Shown here: piece by piece, positions 39,252-49,939 of the stretch
Layout: each line of letters starts with the position of its first letter
Numbering within the stretch: position 1 is the stretch's first letter
From: Marinicella sediminis
Lineage (GTDB): Bacteria > Pseudomonadota > Gammaproteobacteria > Xanthomonadales > Marinicellaceae
Assembly (NCBI RefSeq): GCF_002000055.1
Contig: NZ_MVBD01000009.1
Span: 1-64,000 of the forward strand
Direction of reading: 5' to 3'
DNA: 64,000 nt
Translations under genes and position numbers: made by a program
The notes under the pieces: model-generated
Seen by the model: only the letters and a program-made list of their open reading frames with translations
What the model was told of the DNA's origin: nothing
Databases searched by the model: none

Positions 39252-40316
39252 ATGAAAAATAATTTAAAAATTGTGGAGCAAACAGTGGACGACAACAAGA
39301 AAAAAGCATTGGCAGCAGCCCTCGGCCAAATTGAGAAACAATTCGGAAAAGGCTCAGTCATGCGCATGGGTGATAACAAGGCTTTGACCACCGATGTATA
39401 CTCAACAGGATCTTTGGGACTGGATGTTGCGCTTGGTATTGGTGGCTTGCCCAGGGGGAGGGTGGTTGAGATCTACGGACCTGAATCCAGTGGTAAAACA
39501 ACCCTGACTTTGCATGCCGTAGCAGAGTGTCAGAAAAAAGGTGGAACCGCAGCATTTATTGATGCTGAGCACGCACTGGATCCAGCTTATGCAGCAAAGC
39601 TGGGTGTAAACATCGATGACTTGTTGGTTTCTCAGCCAGATACCGGCGAGGAAGCATTGGAAATTTGCGATATGCTGGTTCGCTCCAACGCAGTTGATAT
39701 GATCGTGGTCGACTCAGTGGCTGCTTTGACACCCAAAGCTGAAATTGAAGGTGAGATGGGTGATTCTCACATGGGTTTGCAAGCCAGGCTGATGTCTCAG
39801 GCATTGAGAAAGCTGACTGCAAACATCAAACGCACCAACTGTATGGTGATTTTCATCAATCAGATTCGGATGAAAATTGGTGTGATGTTTGGTAGTCCCG
39901 AAACAACCACAGGCGGTAATGCATTGAAATTCTACTCTTCAGTTCGTCTGGACATCCGCAGAATCGGCGCCATCAAAAAAGGTGATGAGGTGATTGGTAA
40001 TGACACGCGGGTGAAGGTGGTGAAAAACAAAATGGCACCGCCGTTCAAGCAGGTGCAATTTGAAATATTGTATGGAGAAGGCATCTCTTTACTGGGCGAG
40101 TTGATTGATTTAGGCGTGGCGCATAACCTGGTGAGTAAAGCCGGTGCCTGGTACAGCTATGGTGACATCAGGATTGGTCAGGGTAAAGAAAACTCTAAAA
40201 ATTATTTCAGAGAAAACCCTGAGCATGCTGCTGAGCTGGAAGGAAAAATACGCGATATTTTGTTGCCCAAAGCTGAGGCCGAAAAGGCAGAGGAAGTTGA
40301 TCCTTTTGAGTCTTAA
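39252..40316 (+). CDS. recA: Recombinase RecA
   Basis: A cytoplasmic recombinase and LexA co-protease. [25 protein letters not shown] opens the conserved part. Walker A is [13 protein letters not shown], Walker B is [12 protein letters not shown], and the L1/L2 DNA-binding loops include [23 protein letters not shown] and [16 protein letters not shown]. Two starts are possible: ATG 39252 (354 aa, poor ribosome-binding site), or GTG 39285 (343 aa) with GGAG 6 nt upstream. The GTG start aligns with the short N-terminus usual for RecA and may be the real one. The stop overlaps the recX ATG by 1 nt. Confidence 0.98.
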   Translation: MKNNLKIVEQTVDDNKKKALAAALGQIEKQFGKGSVMRMGDNKALTTDVYSTGSLGLDVALGIGGLPRGRVVEIYGPESSGKTTLTLHAVAECQKKGGTAAFIDAEHALDPAYAAKLGVNIDDLLVSQPDTGEEALEICDMLVRSNAVDMIVVDSVAALTPKAEIEGEMGDSHMGLQARLMSQALRKLTANIKRTNCMVIFINQIRMKIGVMFGSPETTTGGNALKFYSSVRLDIRRIGAIKKGDEVIGNDTRVKVVKNKMAPPFKQVQFEILYGEGISLLGELIDLGVAHNLVSKAGAWYSYGDIRIGQGKENSKNYFRENPEHAAELEGKIRDILLPKAEAEKAEEVDPFES

Positions 40317-40777
40317 TGGTTGAGCGAAAGCATGATCATTCTCCATCGGCCAGAGCCAGGGCATCCGCACTTGGCTCTTTGGCGATGCGGGAACATTCAG
40401 TTGATGAATTGCGCACCAAACTACTGAATAAGAAACATGATGCTGAATTGGTTGAGCGGTTGTTGCTGGATTTACAGCAAGAAAACCTGCTCAGTAATGA
40501 ACGTTATGCTTGTTCTTATTGGCGGGTCAGGTCTGCCAAAGGATATGGCCCGGTTCGGATTCGCAAGGAACTGCAACTCAAAGGCATCAGTGAGTCGTTG
40601 ATTCAGGTTGGCCTGACTGAAACCGATGTTGATTTTTTTCAACTGGTTGAGCAGGTATATCAAAAAAAATACCGTGATCAGCCGATTGAGGACTTCAAAG
40701 ACAAACAAAAACGTCAGGCCTTTCTCTATCGGCGTGGTTTTGATTCAGAACTGATCAGGCATGTGGTGAACGATTAA
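40316..40777 (+). CDS. recX: RecA regulatory protein RecX
   Basis: A 153-aa protein of the RecX family, which binds and caps RecA filaments. The family features are the opening [52 protein letters not shown] and the following W-R[20 protein letters not shown], with [17 protein letters not shown]-like three-helix repeats at the end. It overlaps recA by 1 nt, the classical arrangement, and overlaps bioA by 1 nt downstream. It is therefore presumably co-induced with recA. Confidence 0.94.
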   Translation: MVERKHDHSPSARARASALGSLAMREHSVDELRTKLLNKKHDAELVERLLLDLQQENLLSNERYACSYWRVRSAKGYGPVRIRKELQLKGISESLIQVGLTETDVDFFQLVEQVYQKKYRDQPIEDFKDKQKRQAFLYRRGFDSELIRHVVND

Positions 40778-42036
40778 TGGACCTGGATTTTGACCGTCAG
40801 CATTTATGGCATCCGTACACTCAGTTGTCATCTCCTGGAAAAGTTTATCCGGTGGCCTCAGCCAGTGGGGTGTATCTGCAGCTGGAGAGCGGTGAACAAC
40901 TGATTGACGCCATGTCCTCATGGTGGTGTTGTGTTCACGGATATAACCATCCAGTTCTCAATCAGGCCATCTCTGAACAGTTGAAATCCATGTCACATGT
41001 CATGTTTGGTGGCTTGACACATGAGCCAGCGATTAATCTGGGAAAACAGCTCATGTCTTTGACAGCCAATGAGTTTGCCGGGGTGTTTTTTGCTGACTCA
41101 GGTTCAGTGGCTGTTGAAGTGGCAATGAAAATGGCTGCCCAGTGGTGTTTTGAACAGGGACTGTCAGACAAGCAACGGTTTCTGACTTTTGCCAAAGGGT
41201 ATCATGGTGATACTTTTGGAGCCATGTCGGTGTGTGATCCGGTGACTGGCATGCATCATAAATTCACCCGCTTACTCAATGAGCACATGTTCATTGCTTC
41301 TCCTGACTGTGGCTTTGCCGATGAATGGCATGACAGCCACGTGGCTGAATTTGAAGAAGCCCTCAAAGCACATCATCAAGACATCATCGCGGTGATTTTT
41401 GAACCCATCGTACAAGGTGCTGGTGGCATGAATTTTTACTCACCCGAATACCTGAAAGCAGTCAGGGCCTTGTGCGATGAATACCAGGTGCTGTTAATTT
41501 TTGATGAGATTGCCACGGGTTTTGGACGCACTGGTCAACTGTTCGCATATCAACATGCTGATGTGGTCCCAGACATCATGTGCCTGGGTAAATCACTGAC
41601 CGGTGGTTACATGACTTTGTCAGCCGTGATGTGTCGTCAGCATGTGGTTGATGGTATCTCTTCGGCCTTCATGCATGGGCCAACATTCATGGCCAACCCG
41701 TTGGCTTGTCAGGTAGCCAATGCCAGTATCGAACTGTTGTTAAGCAGTGGTTGGCAGGATAACGTGAAACGCATTGAATCACAACTGAACAGAGAACTGT
41801 TGCCATTGGCCAGGCATCCGGCTGTTCAGGAAGTGAGGGTGCTGGGTGCCATCGGTGTTCTGGAGATGGTTAAGCCGGTGGACATTGAATGGTTTCAGGC
41901 GCAGATGGTTCTGGCCGGAGTCTGGATCCGGCCTTTTATGAACCTGATTTATCTGATGCCACCATTTATCATTGAAGCATCAGAATTAAGCCATATAACT
42001 AACAGCATTGAATCCACACTAGACCAGATAAAATGA
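40777..42036 (+). CDS. bioA: Adenosylmethionine-8-amino-7-oxononanoate aminotransferase
   Basis: A 419-aa PLP enzyme of biotin synthesis that makes 7,8-diaminopelargonic acid with S-adenosylmethionine as amino donor. [12 protein letters not shown] and [16 protein letters not shown] are BioA-specific. The class-III aminotransferase core has [31 protein letters not shown], and the PLP lysine in [26 protein letters not shown] follows. The length is normal. The ATG overlaps the recX stop; no other bio gene lies nearby. Placement behind recA-recX is unusual. Biotin is needed by the methylcrotonyl-CoA carboxylase encoded in this window. Confidence 0.96.
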   Translation: MDLDFDRQHLWHPYTQLSSPGKVYPVASASGVYLQLESGEQLIDAMSSWWCCVHGYNHPVLNQAISEQLKSMSHVMFGGLTHEPAINLGKQLMSLTANEFAGVFFADSGSVAVEVAMKMAAQWCFEQGLSDKQRFLTFAKGYHGDTFGAMSVCDPVTGMHHKFTRLLNEHMFIASPDCGFADEWHDSHVAEFEEALKAHHQDIIAVIFEPIVQGAGGMNFYSPEYLKAVRALCDEYQVLLIFDEIATGFGRTGQLFAYQHADVVPDIMCLGKSLTGGYMTLSAVMCRQHVVDGISSAFMHGPTFMANPLACQVANASIELLLSSGWQDNVKRIESQLNRELLPLARHPAVQEVRVLGAIGVLEMVKPVDIEWFQAQMVLAGVWIRPFMNLIYLMPPFIIEASELSHITNSIESTLDQIK

Positions 42037-42812
42037 TCATTTTACTCTCACCATCCAAGGGTCAGGATTTTGACCCGAATCCGATTTCTGAACACTCTCA
42101 GCCTCAGTTGTTGTCTCAGGCTGCCGAATTGGCCAGGGGATTGAAGAAACTGAAACCTGCACAAATTGCCTCTCTGATGTCTGTCAGCGAGTCGCTGGCG
42201 GAATTGAATTATCAGCGATTTCAGGACTTTTCGACTCCATTTGAATTGGGGCGGGCCAAGCAGGCTGCCCTGGCTTTCAAAGGCGATGTGTATGGTGGGC
42301 TTGATGCGGATACTTTGGATGATGCTGACTGGCATTTTGCACAGCAGCACTTGCGGATTCTGTCAGGTTTGTATGGATACCTCAGACCATTGGACCTCAT
42401 TTTGCCTTATCGGCTGGAAATGAAAACCCGTTTGAATAACAGCCGGGGAGAAAACCTTTATCAGTACTGGGATCATCAGATCACCGATCTGATCAACCAG
42501 GACCTGCAGGGTGATGATGATTATGTGGTTAATCTGGCATCCAATGAATACTTCAAATCGGTTAAGAAAAAGGCAATTAATCAACGAATCATTACCTTAC
42601 ATTTCAAAGATACCAAAGCCGGTAAAACTCGGGTAATTGGTTTTTTTGCCAAGCAGGCAAGGGGGATGATGGCCAGGGCATTGATCAAAGAGAAAGTCAA
42701 TGCGGCAGATGACATCAAGGAATTGGTGGTAAATGGTTATCGGTATGATGAATCGTTGTCAAAGACCAATGACTGGGTTTTTGAACGCCAGCAACCGCCA
42801 GCTAAAACCTGA
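42033..42812 (+). CDS. yaaA: Peroxide stress protein YaaA (DUF328/UPF0246)
   Basis: A 259-aa cytoplasmic protein of the YaaA family, which lowers free iron and DNA damage under peroxide stress in E. coli. The hallmark N-terminus [13 protein letters not shown] is present. So are the middle segments [47 protein letters not shown] and [13 protein letters not shown], and the end [13 protein letters not shown]. It overlaps bioA by 4 nt. Its 3' end overlaps the convergent GGDEF/EAL gene by 11 nt. Co-transcription with recA-recX would place two DNA-damage genes in one unit. Confidence 0.93.
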   Translation: MIILLSPSKGQDFDPNPISEHSQPQLLSQAAELARGLKKLKPAQIASLMSVSESLAELNYQRFQDFSTPFELGRAKQAALAFKGDVYGGLDADTLDDADWHFAQQHLRILSGLYGYLRPLDLILPYRLEMKTRLNNSRGENLYQYWDHQITDLINQDLQGDDDYVVNLASNEYFKSVKKKAINQRIITLHFKDTKAGKTRVIGFFAKQARGMMARALIKEKVNAADDIKELVVNGYRYDESLSKTNDWVFERQQPPAKT

Positions 42813-45366
42813 ATTTCTTAGGTATTTTGTTGACTTCTTTGGGTTTGGAGAACAGATAGCCCTGGAAAAACTGGCACTGGTGTTCCCTGAGGAACTCCAT
42901 TTGTTCTTTGTTTTCAACCCCTTCGGCGACCACTTGTAAATTCATTTCATGAGCCATGTTGAGAATTGTTTTGACTATGGTCACGCTGTTGTTGTCACTG
43001 GGGATATCTTCGATGAAGGATTTATCTATTTTGATTTTATCCAAGGGTAGTTTTCTGATGTAATCGAAAGATGAATATCCGGTGCCAAAATCATCAATTG
43101 ACAGTTTGATGCCCAGCATTTTGAGTTGGTTGATAACCTCCATCGAGCGCACGGATTCGTTCAGGAGGATGGATTCAGTGACTTCAAATTCAAGGTAATT
43201 TCTGGGTATGTTGTATTTATTCACAAGGTCTGTGATGCGGCCAAGGAATTCCCGATCCCTGAATTGGATCACAGACAGGTTAATGGCCACAAAGAATGGC
43301 TGGTCGGTGGTTTCCCGCCAGGTGAGTATTTGCTGACAGGCTTTTTCAATGGTCCAGTAGCCAATTTCCAGAATCAATTGCGCACTTTCAGCGATGGGGA
43401 TGAAATCAGTGGGCATGATGGTGCCACGAACCGGATGATGCCACCTGAGTAAAATTTCAGTGCCCACCATTTTCAGGCTGTCGGCTGCAACTATGGGTTG
43501 ATAAACCATCACAATCTCTTTATTTTGCAAAGCCAGACGCAGGTCGTTTTCCAGTTGATGTTGTTTCTTGACTTTGGCTTCCAGACCTTTTTCAAAGACC
43601 TGAATGCGGTTTCGGCCGTTGAATTTGGCCTCATACATCGCTGTATCTGCACGTTGGATCAACAAGGATTGGCGGTTGCCATCCCGTGGGTAGACCACCA
43701 CGCCAATGCTGGCGGTGATGTTGTACTGTTTATCTTCGATGATGATGGGTTTCTTAAGTTGTGTGGATAATTTTTCAGCAACCAGCAAGGCTTGTTGTTC
43801 TGCTTTGTTGATGTCCTGGTCCAACTCAGGGATTTCGATGACAAATTCATCGCCGCCCAAACGGGCAATGGTGTCTCCGGGAGTGGCGGATTTTTTCAAC
43901 ATGATGGCCACTTTTTTGATGAGTTTGTCACCCACTTTATGCCCTTGTGAGTCATTGATGTTCTTGAAGTTGTCAAGGTCAATGTAAAGAATGGCCCCCA
44001 CATGTTTGAATTGTTCTGCCCTGGCCAGTGAGGATTTTAGCCGGTCGGAGAGCAGCAAGCGGTTGGGTAATCCAGTCAGCGCATCATGATTGGCCAGGTA
44101 TTCTATTTCTTCTTCATATTGTTTGGTTTGGCTGATGTCCACACCCACTGTGACCACGGCCGGTTCTTTGTCATTACGGCCTGAATACGGGACTTTGGAC
44201 ATCATCAGTGAAATCTGTTCACCCCGACTGTTTCTCGCCTCAATTTCAGTGTTGAATGGATTGGATGAGGTGGTGTAGGCGATCAGATTTTGAAAGTTGG
44301 GTGATGATTTAAGAATGGCGTAGATGTTTTCTTTTTCAACCTGTTTGTTTTCAATGCCAAAAAAATCACAGGCGAAATCATTGGCCAGAATAAACCTGCC
44401 CTGATAGTCATTGGCATAGATCATGTGCGGCACGATGTTAATGATTTGGTTGAGTTGAATTTCGCGTTGTGACAATTCATTGACCCTGCGATTGACCTGC
44501 CTTTTGAACAGAACCGCTGCAATGATGGCAATCAGGGCAAACACAAACAAACCCAGAATGGTGTATAGAATCCAGTATGGAATGGTGTCATGTTGGTTCT
44601 GATGAGTCCATTTCATCCTGGTCTGGTAGTAAAATGACTCCGGATCATCCTTCCAGAGGCGCATCCTCTGGTCATACAGGTTCAGGAATACAGGGTCGGC
44701 GCCCAAGGGTTTGGTGATATACACTTTAAAGGGGTTGAATACGATGCTGCTGGCCAGCAGGTCATATTGGTCCTGGAACTCTGCTCCTACCATGTTATTG
44801 GACACTGCGGCGTCGACTTCGCCGTTGTCTACCATGGTGAAAATTTTGTGATAACTGTTGGCATAAACGGCCTGGCAATTGACTTCAAACAATTCGCATT
44901 GTTGTAAGAAATTTTGCCCATTGATGCCGTTCTCCAGTAACGCAATGGACTTGTTGTTCAGGTCAAACAAGCTTTCGATATCAGAGTTAGCTGGTAAAAA
45001 AACCTGCCCCCACACATTGGTGAAATTCAAGGCAGAATAATCCATGTACCGTGCCCGCTCCTCGGAATAGGCGACGGAGACCAGGACATCAATCCGACCT
45101 GATTTGATGTTGTTGATGTGATTGGGAAACTCATCATAGACCCACTGTATTTTCATGTTCCCAGTGGCCGCCACTTCGTTGAGCAGGTCAATGATCAAGC
45201 CATCCGGATCACCGTTGGAATTTCTGAAGGACAAGGGATGGGTGTCGAAATAACCAACCCGGACATCTGGTGGGTCTGCGTTCAGTGAGTCAGGATTCTG
45301 GGCAAGCGGTTGATTAATCATGCTTGTGATCAACAACAACGCCAGTATTTGTGGTTTTATTTTCAT
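42802..45366 (-). CDS. Periplasmic-sensor diguanylate cyclase / c-di-GMP phosphodiesterase (SBP3-PAS-GGDEF-EAL)
   Basis: An 854-aa inner-membrane protein with a signal peptide (1-22). A bacterial solute-binding family 3 domain (about 30-255: VRVGYFDTHPLSF, SGRIDVLVSVAYSEERARYMDYS) is its periplasmic sensor. A transmembrane helix lies at 262-285. A PAS domain (about 305-415) follows, then GGDEF near residue 505 with intact RLGGDEFVIE. No RxxD inhibitory site precedes it (TPGD instead). The EAL domain (about 605-850) has YQPIV, TEILLRW (Glu kept, EIL for EAL), NLSVIQF, FEVTES, IDDFGTGYSS, KIDKSFI, AEGVE and QGYLFSKP. Both activities therefore look possible. The ligand is unknown; amino acids are usual for this sensor. 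Confidence 0.93.
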   Translation of the reverse strand: MKIKPQILALLLITSMINQPLAQNPDSLNADPPDVRVGYFDTHPLSFRNSNGDPDGLIIDLLNEVAATGNMKIQWVYDEFPNHINNIKSGRIDVLVSVAYSEERARYMDYSALNFTNVWGQVFLPANSDIESLFDLNNKSIALLENGINGQNFLQQCELFEVNCQAVYANSYHKIFTMVDNGEVDAAVSNNMVGAEFQDQYDLLASSIVFNPFKVYITKPLGADPVFLNLYDQRMRLWKDDPESFYYQTRMKWTHQNQHDTIPYWILYTILGLFVFALIAIIAAVLFKRQVNRRVNELSQREIQLNQIINIVPHMIYANDYQGRFILANDFACDFFGIENKQVEKENIYAILKSSPNFQNLIAYTTSSNPFNTEIEARNSRGEQISLMMSKVPYSGRNDKEPAVVTVGVDISQTKQYEEEIEYLANHDALTGLPNRLLLSDRLKSSLARAEQFKHVGAILYIDLDNFKNINDSQGHKVGDKLIKKVAIMLKKSATPGDTIARLGGDEFVIEIPELDQDINKAEQQALLVAEKLSTQLKKPIIIEDKQYNITASIGVVVYPRDGNRQSLLIQRADTAMYEAKFNGRNRIQVFEKGLEAKVKKQHQLENDLRLALQNKEIVMVYQPIVAADSLKMVGTEILLRWHHPVRGTIMPTDFIPIAESAQLILEIGYWTIEKACQQILTWRETTDQPFFVAINLSVIQFRDREFLGRITDLVNKYNIPRNYLEFEVTESILLNESVRSMEVINQLKMLGIKLSIDDFGTGYSSFDYIRKLPLDKIKIDKSFIEDIPSDNNSVTIVKTILNMAHEMNLQVVAEGVENKEQMEFLREHQCQFFQGYLFSKPKEVNKIPKKFRF

Positions 45367-45424
45367 TTAATAATCACAACTCCCCCCTAACATTCATAAT
45401 ACTATGTCTTAAACCCAGTGCCAA

Positions 45425-46192
45425 TCAAAAACTATCTTTCCACTTTCTCAGCAGCGCAAAACAGCGGGTCTCATCATCACAAACGGTTTGCCAGTGATGG
45501 CTGACATTCTTTTGTACATCTGGCAAATGGGTCCTGAGAAATGGATTGATTTTCAGTTCCAATGCTAAAGTGGATGGCAGTGAAGGCTTGTCCTCACTTC
45601 GCCAGTCATTCACTGTGTTTTGATGAGCCCTGATGTCGGTGTTATCAGGTTCAGCATGCTGTGCAAACAGCAAATTGCTGAGGGTATATTCATGGGTGCA
45701 AAAGACCAAGAGAGAAGGAGGCAGGTTTTTTAGTTTATTCAGCGAACTGACAAATTGTTCAGCTGTTCCTTCAAACATCCTGCCACAGCCGGCGCTGAAC
45801 AAAGTGTCACCACAAAACAAACGCAGTTGATCATAATAACAAATGTGGGTGAGGGTATGGCCGGGGGTTTCAACTACTTTCAATTCCAGTTTTGGTGCTG
45901 AAATGCAAACGTCATCACCTTCACTGACTGCCTGATATGCAAATGGCATCCTCTGGTCCTGGGGGGCAAATACATCACAAGACTGAAGTCCACAGAGTTC
46001 ACTGACACCATCAACGTGGTCGTAATGATGATGAGTTATCAGGATGGTTGTCAAGTCCAATTGGTGGTCTTGCAGGTATTGCTTAACAGGTTGAGCATCA
46101 CCTGGATCAATAACGACAGCATGACTGCCGTCGTGCACAATCCAGATGTAGTTGTCATTGAATGCAGGTATGGGGTGGATGGTCAGTGACAT
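45425..46192 (-). CDS. gloB: Hydroxyacylglutathione hydrolase (glyoxalase II)
   Basis: A 255-aa metallo-beta-lactamase-fold enzyme that hydrolyses S-D-lactoylglutathione in methylglyoxal detoxification. The metal-binding THHHYDHVDG motif is complete. The other ligands are in ETPGHTLTH, CGDTLFSAGCGRMFEG and FCTHEYTLSN. The C-terminal substrate-binding part (NPFLR at residues 221-225) has the family form. It is divergent from rnhA across 81 bp, an arrangement common in gammaproteobacteria. Confidence 0.96.
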   Translation of the reverse strand: MSLTIHPIPAFNDNYIWIVHDGSHAVVIDPGDAQPVKQYLQDHQLDLTTILITHHHYDHVDGVSELCGLQSCDVFAPQDQRMPFAYQAVSEGDDVCISAPKLELKVVETPGHTLTHICYYDQLRLFCGDTLFSAGCGRMFEGTAEQFVSSLNKLKNLPPSLLVFCTHEYTLSNLLFAQHAEPDNTDIRAHQNTVNDWRSEDKPSLPSTLALELKINPFLRTHLPDVQKNVSHHWQTVCDDETRCFALLRKWKDSF

Positions 46193-46273
46193 ATGTATGA
46201 AGGTTTTTTTTCAGTGATAATTGCTTTATGATGCAACATTCATTGAACAACAGCAAGTGAACAGGATCCTCAT

Positions 46274-46732
46274 TTGAATAAGTCTGCAACAGAGATCAAA
46301 GAAATACAGGTATACACCGATGGCTCTTGCCTGGGAAACCCAGGGCCGGGCGGCTGGGCTGCCCTGTTACAATATCAACAAAAGCGTAAATTAATTTCCG
46401 GGGCGGAACCTGATACCACCAATAACCGCATGGAACTGACGGCCGTGATCCGGGCGCTGGGGCTGTTGAAACAGGCCTGTCGTATTGAGTTGTACACTGA
46501 TTCCAAATACGTGATGGATGGTGCCACCCAATGGATGATTAATTGGAAGCAGAAAAATTGGATGAAAACCAAATCCGAACCGGTTAAAAATGTAGACCTG
46601 TGGCAGTCACTTGACCAGGCCATGCAACCACACCAAATTCAATGGTATTGGGTCAAGGGTCATTCAGGTCATCCGGAAAATGAATTGGTGGATGATGAAG
46701 CCAGAAAACAAGCAGAGAAGATCAAATCATGA
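46274..46732 (+). CDS. rnhA: Ribonuclease HI
   Basis: A 152-aa endonuclease that removes RNA from RNA-DNA hybrids. The acidic catalytic residues are in VYTDGSCLGNPGPGGWA (Asp), NNRMELTAVI (Glu), LYTDSKYVMDG (Asp) and DDEARKQA (Asp), with the WVKGHSGHPEN loop. The start is a TTG at 46274 with AGGA 7 nt upstream; no ATG or GTG fits before the conserved core. It overlaps dnaQ by 4 nt, the usual rnhA-dnaQ pair. Confidence 0.95.
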   Translation: MNKSATEIKEIQVYTDGSCLGNPGPGGWAALLQYQQKRKLISGAEPDTTNNRMELTAVIRALGLLKQACRIELYTDSKYVMDGATQWMINWKQKNWMKTKSEPVKNVDLWQSLDQAMQPHQIQWYWVKGHSGHPENELVDDEARKQAEKIKS

Positions 46733-47418
46733 GCAACAGTAAACTCATCATGTTGGACACCGAAACCACTGGTTTAAAACCACAGGATGGACACCGGATC
46801 ATCGAAATTGGTGCAGTGGTGGTGTTGAACAGAGAAATCACTGACCAACATTATCATCAATACATCAATCCCCAATATGCTGTCGATGAAGAAGCCTTGG
46901 CAGTGCACGGGCTGAGCAATGAGTTTTTGTCTGACAAGCCGCTGTTTGCCCGTATTGTCGATGAGTTTCTGGCATTTGTGAAAGGTGCAGAACTGGTGAT
47001 TCATAACGCCCCGTTTGATGTGGGGTTTTTGAATCACGAGCTGAGTTTGCTTGGTAAGTCTGAACGACTTGAGGACATCTGCACAATTACTGATAGCCTT
47101 GTTTTTGCCAAGAAAAAACATCCTGGTGCGAAAAATAACCTGGATGCTTTGTGTAAGCGTTATGGCATAGGGAATGAACACCGAACCCTTCATGGGGCTT
47201 TGCTGGATTCGGAGATACTGGCACAGGTGTATTTGGCGATGACCGGCGGACAAACCAGGCTGAACCTGAACCTCAGCCAGAACAGTGGTCAAAAAACCAG
47301 AAAGTTTGATCTGCAAGACTTACCGCCATTGGTGACTCCAGCAGTGCATGAGGCCGAGTTGGCCAAACACCAACAATGGCTGAATGATCACCTGGGAGAT
47401 CATGAGGGAGGCTGGTGA
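46729..47418 (+). CDS. dnaQ: DNA polymerase III epsilon subunit (proofreading exonuclease)
   Basis: A 229-aa 3'-5' exonuclease subunit. The three exonuclease motifs are present: ExoI LDTETTGLKPQDGHRIIEIGAV, ExoII HNAPFDVGFLNHEL, and ExoIII-epsilon HRTLHGALLDSEILAQVYL. The tail after residue 185 is charged and ends with AELAKHQQWL, a likely alpha-subunit contact. The length is typical. It is translationally coupled to rnhA by an ATGA overlap. Confidence 0.96.
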   Translation: MSNSKLIMLDTETTGLKPQDGHRIIEIGAVVVLNREITDQHYHQYINPQYAVDEEALAVHGLSNEFLSDKPLFARIVDEFLAFVKGAELVIHNAPFDVGFLNHELSLLGKSERLEDICTITDSLVFAKKKHPGAKNNLDALCKRYGIGNEHRTLHGALLDSEILAQVYLAMTGGQTRLNLNLSQNSGQKTRKFDLQDLPPLVTPAVHEAELAKHQQWLNDHLGDHEGGW

Positions 47419-47555
47419 ATGAATAAACTGGCTTGCAGGCATACCTGTTCTGACAGATGATCAATGCGGCTTCGCAATACAGCCGGGTACAACACTTCTC
47501 AAGGAACCTCATCTGGGCTAAAATGCCAGGTTTTCAGAATCAACAGGAACTATAG

Positions 47556-48836
<1,281 letters not shown>

Positions 48837-48844
48837 ACAGCTGT

Positions 48845-48873
48845 TTGGTGTTGTATAATTAGTTTGCTATAAT
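48845..48873 (+). promoter_or_regulatory. Sigma-70-like promoter for the FHA protein gene
   Basis: TTGGTG (48845-48850) and TATAAT (48868-48873) are 17 nt apart, 27 nt before the ATG. A second TATAAT at 48854-48859 lacks a matching -35. GGGAAG supplies the ribosome-binding site. Confidence 0.6.
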
Positions 48874-48900
48874 CATAAAAAAGTTTACTGGGAAGCACAT

Positions 48901-49707
48901 ATGAAACTACATTTTCCTCAGGGAGATCATCCGGACGTTGAACTCAAGCCAGGTAAATACACCGTTGGCAGCTCTGCAGATGCAGACTTCACGCTGGAAG
49001 ACAAGGGCTTGGCAGACATCCATGCGACCATCACCATTGAAAATAATGAATGTGAAATCAGCATTGATAATCCAGCCAGGCTGGTGTCGGTCAATGGCAA
49101 GTTGGTGAAAACCAATAAAGAGGTCAGGGAAGGCGATCTTCTGATTGCTTCTCAGCTTCACATGAAGCTGGTTTCCTCCGATCAGGTTGAAGAGGAAGAT
49201 GATAACCGGACCCGGATCCGCATGGCGTTGCCTAAATTTATTTTACGGGGTGTGTCTGGTGCCTATTTTGGCAAAACCTACCCACTCAGGGGATCTACCA
49301 TCATGGGCCGTCATTCTGAATGTCACATTTGTGTCAATGCCGATGGTATCTCTCGTAAGCATGTGCAAATAGATGTTGAACCTGATGGTTTGACCGTCAA
49401 AGACCTGGGTTCCTCAAATGGCACTTTTGTGAATGGTAAAAAAGTCGAATCTGGTGAGTTGAAGGTGGGTGATGAACTGAAAATTGATAACATTCGATTT
49501 CTGGTGCAGACACCTGGCATGGCTGAACCTGCACAGTCTGAAAGTGGGTCAACCAAGCCCCAAAGCAGAACCAAAACCAGTTCTGAGCCCATTGAAGATG
49601 AAGCGTCAGGTGGTGGTGCGGTTAAATGGTTGATCACCGTCGTTGTTCTTGGTGCTGCGGTGGCGGCGGCCTGGAAAATGGGTTATTTGAACGGCATAAT
49701 TGGTTGA
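48901..49707 (+). CDS. Tandem FHA-domain protein with C-terminal membrane anchor
   Basis: A 268-aa protein. A first, degenerate FHA domain (residues 1-92) has GSSADADFTLEDKGLADIHATI. The second (about 110-202) is canonical: MGRHSECHI, ISRKHVQIDV and LGSSNGTFVNGKKVESGELKVGDEL. The Gly-Arg, Ser, Arg-Lys-His and Asn-Gly residues of the phosphothreonine pocket are in place only there. A Ser/Thr/Glu-rich linker (205-238) leads to a transmembrane helix (243-260) with a short tail outside. It probably recruits phosphothreonine proteins to the inner membrane from the cytoplasmic side. No kinase or phosphatase gene lies next to it. It is monocistronic, with its own promoter and terminator. Confidence 0.9.
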   Translation: MKLHFPQGDHPDVELKPGKYTVGSSADADFTLEDKGLADIHATITIENNECEISIDNPARLVSVNGKLVKTNKEVREGDLLIASQLHMKLVSSDQVEEEDDNRTRIRMALPKFILRGVSGAYFGKTYPLRGSTIMGRHSECHICVNADGISRKHVQIDVEPDGLTVKDLGSSNGTFVNGKKVESGELKVGDELKIDNIRFLVQTPGMAEPAQSESGSTKPQSRTKTSSEPIEDEASGGGAVKWLITVVVLGAAVAAAWKMGYLNGIIG

Positions 49708-49733
49708 GTCGATCTCCGGTAACATGGCAATAT

Positions 49734-49760
49734 AAAAACGGGCAATTGGCCCGTTTTTTT
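49734..49760 (+). terminator. Rho-independent terminator after the FHA gene
   Basis: ACGGGC and GCCCGT pair around AATTG, preceded by an A run and followed by seven T, 27 nt after the stop. The A run on the 5' side could also allow termination from the other strand. Confidence 0.9.
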
Positions 49761-49939
49761 GTGGGCCGCAGCAGGGCATGCATCAGTGGGTCAGACAGAT
49801 CATTACAAACCAGGTCATCAGTCAAAGGCTGGTTGATTCTGCTTTGTGAGCAGTGATAAATTATTTCAGTTCCTCTGCCGTAAAAGCGCTGGTAAATCTT
49901 GTATAATGGTGTGCTTTAAAAAATGACCCGTTGACCATC

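Noticed and set aside
46774-47316. 180-codon minus-strand frame across dnaQ
   Set aside because: Complete overlap with an unmistakable exonuclease gene.
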